DNA of 39,959 bases from UBA1172 sp049889655 (GTDB taxonomy: Bacteria > Pseudomonadota > Alphaproteobacteria > Puniceispirillales > UBA1172), in contig JBMHCY010000022.1 in assembly GCA_049889655.1 (NCBI GenBank), positions 1 through 39,959 of the forward strand. Reading direction: 5' to 3'. The notes beneath the pieces are model-generated. The model had not been told where the DNA came from. It was given only the letters and a program-made list of their open reading frames with translations, and did no database searches. A program made the translations under genes and the position numbers. Positions 34,788-39,959 of this stretch are shown piece by piece. Within the stretch, counting starts at the first letter, position 1. Each line of letters opens with the position of its first letter.

Positions 34788-35714
34788 TCAGCTCTCGTCG
34801 GCTTGCTTCGATGTGCTGGTCAGCCAGATCGCCGCGATCATCGCAAGGATGCAGAGCACGATCCACGGCGGGTGACGTTCGCCGAACAGCACGATACCCA
34901 GCAGCACCCCCGCCACCAGCGAGACAAACCCGGCAAGGCTGGTGAAGATCGGCCCGGCGGCTTTCAACAGATAGAAATAGAGCCAGATCGACGCCATGCT
35001 CAGCAGCAGATAACTTGCAAACACAATCGGCATCGCAAAGCCCGAAAGCGGCACAGGTTCAATCCCGTAGACAAACAGCGAGAACGGCACCAGCACAAAC
35101 AGCCCGGCCACGGTTTCGCCTGTTGCCAACTGCCAGGCATCCTCGCCTTCAGGCCAGTACTTGGCCACCAGGTTGTGGTAGAGGCCGTAACAGAGTGCCA
35201 CCAAGAGGGCGAGGCTGAAGCCCTTCATCGCCAGGGCCGGGGCCGGCATGATGATGTCGTCGCTCAGCATCATCGGCAGCAGCGCCAGTGTCCCCACCAG
35301 AACCCCGGCGAGTTTCCGCAGGCTGGCCGCCTCAGTCCGCATCATGAATGCCAGCAGCACAGTCACGAGCGGTGTCATCGAGACAAAGATTGTCAGCAGG
35401 CCGGCACCGATAATCGGGGCGGCGTGCAGTTCCAGCACCGCCGGGATGAAATACCCAAACGTCGCCGCCATCAGATAAAAGATCATGCTGGCTGGCCGCC
35501 AAACACGGGGAAACTGCCCCCGCCACCAACAGATCAGATAGAAAAACGGCAATTCCGCCATGACAATGTAGGAAACCAGGACCATCGGCGTGATGTCTGT
35601 TTCACCTGCGAATCGTGACAGGGCAAAAAATGCTCCCCAGACAAAACCCAATGATATCAGTGCGATATAGGCATTAAGGCCAGGCCGCGTGAGCGATGCT
35701 GAGGGGGTGGTCAC
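34788..35714 (-). CDS. DMT-superfamily (EamA) transporter
   Basis: This second EamA protein is about 308 aa with ten helices. An RFAGETDITPMVLVSYIVMAELPFF segment and the second-half SLAGFVSLVAGVLLGIVLFGERHP block are typical. I chose the GTG at 35714 because GGAAAGAGG lies 6-7 nt before it; ATGs upstream at 35747 and 35765 have no ribosome site and would add an atypical basic leader. It is not closely similar to the EamA protein at 32259. Substrate unknown. Divergent from the FecR-domain gene over about 200 bp. Confidence 0.82.
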   Translation of the reverse strand: MTTPSASLTRPGLNAYIALISLGFVWGAFFALSRFAGETDITPMVLVSYIVMAELPFFYLICWWRGQFPRVWRPASMIFYLMAATFGYFIPAVLELHAAPIIGAGLLTIFVSMTPLVTVLLAFMMRTEAASLRKLAGVLVGTLALLPMMLSDDIIMPAPALAMKGFSLALLVALCYGLYHNLVAKYWPEGEDAWQLATGETVAGLFVLVPFSLFVYGIEPVPLSGFAMPIVFASYLLLSMASIWLYFYLLKAAGPIFTSLAGFVSLVAGVLLGIVLFGERHPPWIVLCILAMIAAIWLTSTSKQADES

Positions 35715-35912
35715 GATGGGCCTCTTTCCTGATCGGCAGGGCCTCATCACCACTGCCAGCTTCATAAGCCTACCTGCAGCAGCCAGGCTTGCAAAGCGAC
35801 AACGCACCGCCACGCCACTGACACAAGAGGAAATTCATATTAAAAATTGATCATATAGGGTAAACTTATACACCCAAACGGAAAATCTTTTCTCCATAAG
35901 GAGGTGAGGCTC

Positions 35913-36593
35913 ATGTGTACGCATCACGATAAAAACAGAAGGCTTATCCTTTCCGGCATGGGTGCTGCAGCCAGCCTGATGGCACTCCCCACCACCGGCT
36001 TCGCGGCTGAGGCCACCACCGTGCTCGGCGGCTCAGTGCAGCTGGACGGCAAAGAGGTCACCAGCGTGACGCGCAAGACCTTTACCCTCAAGGCCGGGGC
36101 ACAGGGCAGCGTCATCCGCAATCGGGACCAGATTTTCTACCTTGATCCTGAAACCGAAGCGGCTTTCGAGCGGGGTGAGACCGGTATCATCAGCGATGTC
36201 ATTATTGCTGCCGGCGGTATTCTTTCTGTGCTGGGGCCGTCGCGGGACAGGAATATCCGCATCAGCACCCCCAACGCGGTCGGATCAATCCGCGGCACGA
36301 CGACGTATTTCGCCTGGCAGGAAGCCGAAAATCGCAGCTATGTCTGCTGCTGTTATGGCGGGGTTGATCTGGAAAATCAGGACGGCGGCACGGAAAGCCT
36401 GCGGACCCGATACCACAGCGCGGTGGTGCTGCCACGTTCAGGCGGGGTCAGCCCGGCCCCCTATGACAGGCCGCTCGACCATTACGATGATGATATTGAG
36501 GTGCTGGAAAACCTTGCTGGACGCCGCCCGCGCTGGCAGCTTCCCGACGGCAAGATGCACTTCCTGTCGCCGAGCCCGCCGCCGCTGGGGTGA
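35913..36593 (+). CDS. Exported FecR-domain protein
   Basis: The 226-aa product begins with a twin-arginine-like signal (KNRRLILSGMGAAASLM, cut near GFAAE). Residues 35-135 resemble a FecR domain: the RISTPNAVGSIRGTTTYF block near 116-133 is the family core. Unlike sigma-regulating FecR it has no transmembrane helix after the signal, so it would be a free periplasmic protein. A triple cysteine lies at 145-147 (VCCCYGG), and the tail is proline-rich (PSPPPLG). It has an ideal AAGGAGGTGA ribosome site with the ATG 7 nt on. No sigma factor or TonB receptor is adjacent. Function is unknown. Confidence 0.75.
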   Translation: MCTHHDKNRRLILSGMGAAASLMALPTTGFAAEATTVLGGSVQLDGKEVTSVTRKTFTLKAGAQGSVIRNRDQIFYLDPETEAAFERGETGIISDVIIAAGGILSVLGPSRDRNIRISTPNAVGSIRGTTTYFAWQEAENRSYVCCCYGGVDLENQDGGTESLRTRYHSAVVLPRSGGVSPAPYDRPLDHYDDDIEVLENLAGRRPRWQLPDGKMHFLSPSPPPLG

Positions 36594-37319
36594 TCAGAAC
36601 GGCCAAAGGCTGATCAGGAAGGTCATGGCAGAAGACGCCATGGCCATGACTTCACCCCACCAGCCGGTTTCCTTATAGCGCAGGGTGGCTGAGAAGGTCT
36701 CAGGGGCTGTCTTGTCGATCAGATTAGCCATGGGAATCTTGATCGATGTCGTCTTGCCATCATCCCAGATCTCGCCGGTCGAGGAGACAACCTCAAGCCC
36801 GGTGAAACCGAAGGACATATGATTGCCAGCAAAAGCAGCTTTGACAACAGCCCGCATCTCCGGGGAATCCAGCTCTTCCTGCTGCTCGTCATCTTCCATC
36901 ATGGCCTTGAAATCGATGCTGATCCTGAGCACACCTTCAGCAATCTCGCTCACTGAGATGGGAGCGATGTTCTCGCCATCCTGTGACGGGCTCATATCGA
37001 GGGAGAACCGCCCCGATGTCATCTCTTCAATGCTCGAGGTGCCCACCATGGTGCAGCTGACACCATCGCTGTGCTCTGCCCTTTTCTCGCCGGGCCTGTT
37101 ACAGAAGGCATCGCCGCCCTCAAGGCTGATCAGTTCATACATTTCATTGCTGATCTTGATGACCATCGCCGTCTTGACGCTGCCATCGGGCTTGAAATGG
37201 AAATGGGTATCAAAATCCATGCAGCCTGACAGCAACAAAGCCGCCAGCCCGAAAAGGGCAGCCCTCAGGGCAAGGCGAAACGGCGCAAGGGCCACGGAAA
37301 TAGCGTTGAGGGAAACCAT
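36594..37319 (-). CDS. Predicted outer- or inner-membrane lipoprotein of unknown function
   Basis: The 241-aa product has a long N-terminal signal ending in the lipobox LLSG-C33, so it should be lipidated. The mature part has alternating strands and one cysteine pair (FCNRPG and SCTMVG) that could form a disulfide. A hydrophobic C-terminal helix (about 222-241, ending ISLWPF) suggests a second membrane anchor. I recognise no family. Its stop codon abuts that of the FecR-domain gene (TGA/TCA), so transcription converges with zero spacing. It lies downstream of doeA on the same strand, after about 100 bp. Confidence 0.7.
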   Translation of the reverse strand: MVSLNAISVALAPFRLALRAALFGLAALLLSGCMDFDTHFHFKPDGSVKTAMVIKISNEMYELISLEGGDAFCNRPGEKRAEHSDGVSCTMVGTSSIEEMTSGRFSLDMSPSQDGENIAPISVSEIAEGVLRISIDFKAMMEDDEQQEELDSPEMRAVVKAAFAGNHMSFGFTGLEVVSSTGEIWDDGKTTSIKIPMANLIDKTAPETFSATLRYKETGWWGEVMAMASSAMTFLISLWPF

Positions 37320-37382
37320 CACTTTACTCTCACCAGTCTGAGTTCAGCGGGCGATCGTCTCACTATTGCCCGGGCATTGCAA

Positions 37383-37395
37383 GCCTCGGGGAGGC
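37383..37395 (-). terminator. Short GC hairpin downstream of doeA
   Basis: GCCTC-GGG-GAGGC forms a 5-bp stem with a 3-nt loop in the 102-bp gap between the doeA stop and the lipoprotein start. It lacks a T-run. It is a weak candidate for a transcript-end stem. Confidence 0.25.
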
Positions 37396-37421
37396 GGGGC
37401 CATTGCCGCTGCCGCAACAGG

Positions 37422-38609
37422 TCAGTCTTTCACCACCAGCCGCCGCGGCACATCGGCAAGACATTCATAGCCGTCACGGGTGATGCGGATGCTTTCGGTG
37501 ATCTCAAAACCCCAATCATCCATCCACAACCCGGTCATGAAATGGAAGGTCATGTTTTCTTTCAGCACGGTCCGGTCGCCAGAACGCAAAGACATGGTGC
37601 GCTCGCCCCAATCCGGCGGATAACTGACACCGATGGCATAACCGGTGCGGTTGTCTTTGACGATGCCGTAGCGTTCAAGCACCCGGAAGAATGCCTGGGC
37701 GATATCTTCGCAAAGGTTGCCCTCCCGTGCTGCCTCGAGCCCGGCCTCCATGCCTTCGAGCACAGCCTTTTCCGCATCGAGGAAGGTCGGTGTCGGCTTG
37801 CCGAGAAAGACTGTTCGGGATAGCGGGCAATGGTAGCGATGATAGACACCGGCAATTTCAAAAAACGTGCCTTCGCCCGAACGCATCGGGGCATCATCCC
37901 AGGTCAGATGCGGGGCGGCGGCATCCGTCCCTGACGGCAGCAAGGGAACGATCGCCGGATAATCACCCCCGGCCCCGATGGCCGGATCAAAGCGCAACCC
38001 GGCATCATAGATCTCAGCAACCAGATCGCATTTCCGCATTCCCGGCTCGACCTTTTCAACGATGCGTTTATGCATGCGGCTGACAAGGCGGCCCGCGATA
38101 CGCATGTAATCAAGCTCGGCCGGTGATTTGATCGCCCGCTGCCAGTTCACAAGCCCTGTTGCATCCTTGAAGGTGGCGTTGGGCAGATGGGCATTGAGGG
38201 CGGCAAACGCCGCGGCGGTAAACCAGTAATTATCCATCTCGACACCGATCACCCCGCTGCCGAGCTTTCTTGAGAGCATCTCCGCCGCCAGAGCTTCCAT
38301 CGGGTGGCGTTCTGTCGACTGAACGTAATGGTCGGCATAGCCGATGATGTTTGCAGGGTCCATGAAGCAGGTCCGCAAGGCACCATTGGCATCCTGCCCC
38401 CGGCCGAACCAGATCGGCTCGCCCTCCAGCGTCAGGATCACCGCCTGATGAACATAGAAGGACCAGCCGTCATAGCCTGTCAGCCAGTTCATGTTGCTGG
38501 GGTCTGAGATGATCAGCAGATCAAACCCGCGTTCCTGCATGGCGGCACGCGATGCGGCAAGCCGCTGGCTGAATTCTTCACGGCTGAAATGAAGTGTCGG
38601 CGTTGGCAT
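37422..38609 (-). CDS. doeA: Ectoine hydrolase-like M24-fold amidohydrolase (DoeA)
   Basis: The 395-aa product closely matches the DoeA/EutD family, which opens the ectoine ring. Segments shared with Halomonas DoeA as recalled include DPSNMNWLTGYDGWSFYVHQ, GRGQDANGALRT, GYADHYVQSTERHPM and SYPPDWGERTMSLR. The metal ligands of true M24 aminopeptidases are not conserved (for example FFEIAGVYHRYHCPLSRT replaces the Asp-x(n)-Asp pattern), as in creatinase-type non-metal members. That also separates it from DddP in the same window, which keeps all ligands. The ATG at 38609 follows GGGGA. DoeB, DoeC and DoeD are not in the window. It follows the GcvT/DmdA-like gene by 115 bp on the same strand, so another osmolyte-related amide cannot be excluded. 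Confidence 0.82.
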   Translation of the reverse strand: MPTPTLHFSREEFSQRLAASRAAMQERGFDLLIISDPSNMNWLTGYDGWSFYVHQAVILTLEGEPIWFGRGQDANGALRTCFMDPANIIGYADHYVQSTERHPMEALAAEMLSRKLGSGVIGVEMDNYWFTAAAFAALNAHLPNATFKDATGLVNWQRAIKSPAELDYMRIAGRLVSRMHKRIVEKVEPGMRKCDLVAEIYDAGLRFDPAIGAGGDYPAIVPLLPSGTDAAAPHLTWDDAPMRSGEGTFFEIAGVYHRYHCPLSRTVFLGKPTPTFLDAEKAVLEGMEAGLEAAREGNLCEDIAQAFFRVLERYGIVKDNRTGYAIGVSYPPDWGERTMSLRSGDRTVLKENMTFHFMTGLWMDDWGFEITESIRITRDGYECLADVPRRLVVKD

Positions 38610-38724
38610 AGCACATTCCCCGCAAGCCCGGATGATCACTCATGAGACTATGCCGGGTCAGCCCCTGCCGTGGCAAGAATTTTGCACCCTGCCATCACCG
38701 GTCAACAGCCGGAATGCTCTCGTC

Positions 38725-39867
38725 TCAGGATCTGGTGATCGCCTTTTTCGGATCGTAGAACGGCTTTTCGACCACCGTGGCCTGGCGTGTTTCGTGCCGG
38801 GTTTCCACCGCAAGGGATGTGCCGGTGGCGCTTGCCTCAACAGCGACCATCGCCAGGGCAATATTCTTTTCAAGCCTTGGTGAATAGACCGCCGATGTCA
38901 CCTTGCCGACATTGCGGCCAGCTTTGCTCAGCGGCCAGAATGTTGTGTTCGGGCCATGAAGACGGTCGCCATCAATGACAAGACCGACCTGCTTGCGGGT
39001 GATGCCGTCCTGGCTGATTTTCCTGAGCGCGTCCTTGCCGATGAAGGGATGCGGCGCATCGAGATTGACGAGACGGTCCATCCCCAGTTCAAACGGGTTG
39101 GTCAGAAGGTCCATATCAGCATGGTAGGACAGCATCCCGCCTTCGATACGGCGGATCGAGGACGTATGCCCGGGCTTCAGGCCGAAGGGGCCTCCGGCCT
39201 CCATGATCCTGTCCCAGAGTTCCGTCCCGCGGCTGCCATCCTGCAAATAAATCTCATAGCCCAACTCGCTCGACCAGCCGGTTCTGGATACAACCAGGTC
39301 CATCCCGTCAAGCGTCAGATGCCGCAGCCAGTAATATTTCAGCTCGCGGATTTCTTCGCCGAACAGCACCGCCATGATATCCTGCGAGCGCGGCCCCTGC
39401 AGCTGCAACGGCGAGGCATCGGGTTCGTGCAGCCGCACATCGAGACCAGAATGCACCGCCACGCCCTGCGCCCACAGCAGCACATCACTGTCGGCAAGCG
39501 ATATCCAGTATCTGTTTTCGTCGAGCCTGAGCATGATCGGGTCATTGATGATACCGCCCTCGGCATTGGTTATCAGCACATATTTACACTGCCCCACCGC
39601 CATCGTGCTGAGATCGCGCGGTGTCAGCAGCTGGGCGAAGCGCGAGGCATCGGGGCCGGTAATTTCAACCTGCCGTTCGACCGCCACATCACAGAGGATC
39701 GCATCATTGACCAGATTCCAGAAATTCTGTTCAGGATCACCGAAATCCCGGGGGATATACATATGGTTGTAGACAGAAAAGTCCTTTGCGCCCCATTTGA
39801 CAGTCGCATCGAAATACGGGGATTTGCGGATCTGTGTGCCGAAACCAAAATCGTCGGGGTTACGCAT
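38725..39867 (-). CDS. GcvT/DmdA-family tetrahydrofolate-dependent methyltransferase
   Basis: The 380-aa product has the GcvT fold with folate-binding and C-terminal barrel domains. It shares with DMSP demethylase DmdA the blocks SVYNHMYIP near 31-39, DVAVERQVEI at 60-69, TPRDLS, INDP near 107-110, WISLADSDV near 121-129, and the TGWSSELGYEIYL segment. In that segment E205 and Y207 line up with residues implicated in DmdA substrate binding. DmdA proper has SGWSKQGG there and a different N-terminus, so this may be a DmdA-related paralogue using DMSP or another methylated osmolyte. I leave the symbol empty for that reason. The ATG at 39867 has an AGGAGA site. Next gene on the strand is doeA. 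Confidence 0.8.
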   Translation of the reverse strand: MRNPDDFGFGTQIRKSPYFDATVKWGAKDFSVYNHMYIPRDFGDPEQNFWNLVNDAILCDVAVERQVEITGPDASRFAQLLTPRDLSTMAVGQCKYVLITNAEGGIINDPIMLRLDENRYWISLADSDVLLWAQGVAVHSGLDVRLHEPDASPLQLQGPRSQDIMAVLFGEEIRELKYYWLRHLTLDGMDLVVSRTGWSSELGYEIYLQDGSRGTELWDRIMEAGGPFGLKPGHTSSIRRIEGGMLSYHADMDLLTNPFELGMDRLVNLDAPHPFIGKDALRKISQDGITRKQVGLVIDGDRLHGPNTTFWPLSKAGRNVGKVTSAVYSPRLEKNIALAMVAVEASATGTSLAVETRHETRQATVVEKPFYDPKKAITRS

Positions 39868-39910
39868 GATCTTCTCCTGTTTAAGATAGCCTTCGGGACA
39901 AATACAATTG

Positions 39911-39931
39911 AGGGCATCATGCCGATGCCCT
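39911..39931 (-). promoter_or_regulatory. Inverted repeat upstream of the GcvT/DmdA-like gene
   Basis: AGGGCATC and GATGCCCT form 8-bp perfect arms around a 5-nt centre, about 45 bp before the ATG on the minus strand. It may be an operator or a leader stem. The window ends shortly after, so the full promoter is not seen. Confidence 0.4.
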
Positions 39932-39959
39932 TCGTTCAAAAAATCAGGATGTGATTCCA

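Noticed and set aside
37422..38609. A second DddP or a general Xaa-Pro aminopeptidase
   Set aside because: The metal ligands are lost, and the sequence matches the ectoine hydrolase family across its length.
38956..39954. Long open frame on the plus strand opposite the GcvT/DmdA-like gene
   Set aside because: It has no recognisable family, and the minus-strand gene has conserved blocks and a good ribosome site.
1..39959. CRISPR arrays, insertion sequences, integrase genes, tRNA or rRNA genes
   Set aside because: No spaced direct repeats, transposase or integrase motifs, or recognisable RNA genes were seen. Genes fill nearly all of the window.

Overview
The window is a gene-dense, roughly 60% GC bacterial segment. 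It holds 33 protein genes and no rRNA, tRNA, CRISPR array or insertion sequence that I could recognise. The content points to a marine heterotrophic alphaproteobacterium, possibly of the SAR116 (Puniceispirillales) or Roseobacter type: DMSP lyase DddP, a DmdA/GcvT-like folate enzyme, ectoine-hydrolase-like DoeA, a phosphonate pathway, TRAP and oligopeptide-type importers. The clade is inferred from gene content only.

Layout. (1) 1-7.8 kb: a minus-strand HIBADH-family dehydrogenase and plus-strand hpt, then a minus-strand run dctP-dctQ-dctM-dddP. This looks like one unit in which a TRAP importer is coupled to a DMSP lyase. A perfect inverted repeat lies just upstream of dctP, and a terminator-like hairpin separates dctP from dctQ. 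(2) 8-13.9 kb, plus strand: pncA, a SABATH-family carboxyl methyltransferase, an aldehyde dehydrogenase, chrA, ferredoxin-NADP reductase and a MarR regulator. (3) 13.9-19 kb: a core MetE-like methyltransferase on the minus strand, divergent from a three-gene operon (glutamine-synthetase-like gamma-glutamylamide ligase, aldehyde dehydrogenase, iron alcohol dehydrogenase). That set fits gamma-glutamylation and oxidation of an amino alcohol. (4) 19-25.4 kb, minus strand: a complete peptide/nickel/opine-type ABC importer (binding protein, two permeases, two ATPases).

(5) 25.7-34.8 kb: a phosphonate island. A formylglycine-type phosphonate monoester hydrolase and a LysR regulator (minus) face phnW-phnA-phnY, a DMT-family membrane protein and a Na/Pi-cotransporter-family protein (plus). 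Together they could release aminoethylphosphonate from esters, convert it through phosphonoacetaldehyde and phosphonoacetate to acetate plus phosphate, and handle the phosphate. (6) 34.8-39.9 kb: a second DMT transporter, a FecR-domain exported protein, a lipoprotein, DoeA and the DmdA/GcvT-like protein.

The common theme is scavenging of small organic osmolytes and organic C, N, P and S compounds from seawater. The most interesting items are the TRAP-dddP unit with an unusually extended DctM, the ester-to-phosphate phosphonate island, the oxidase-free gamma-glutamyl pathway, and the bacterial SABATH methyltransferase next to a nicotinamidase.
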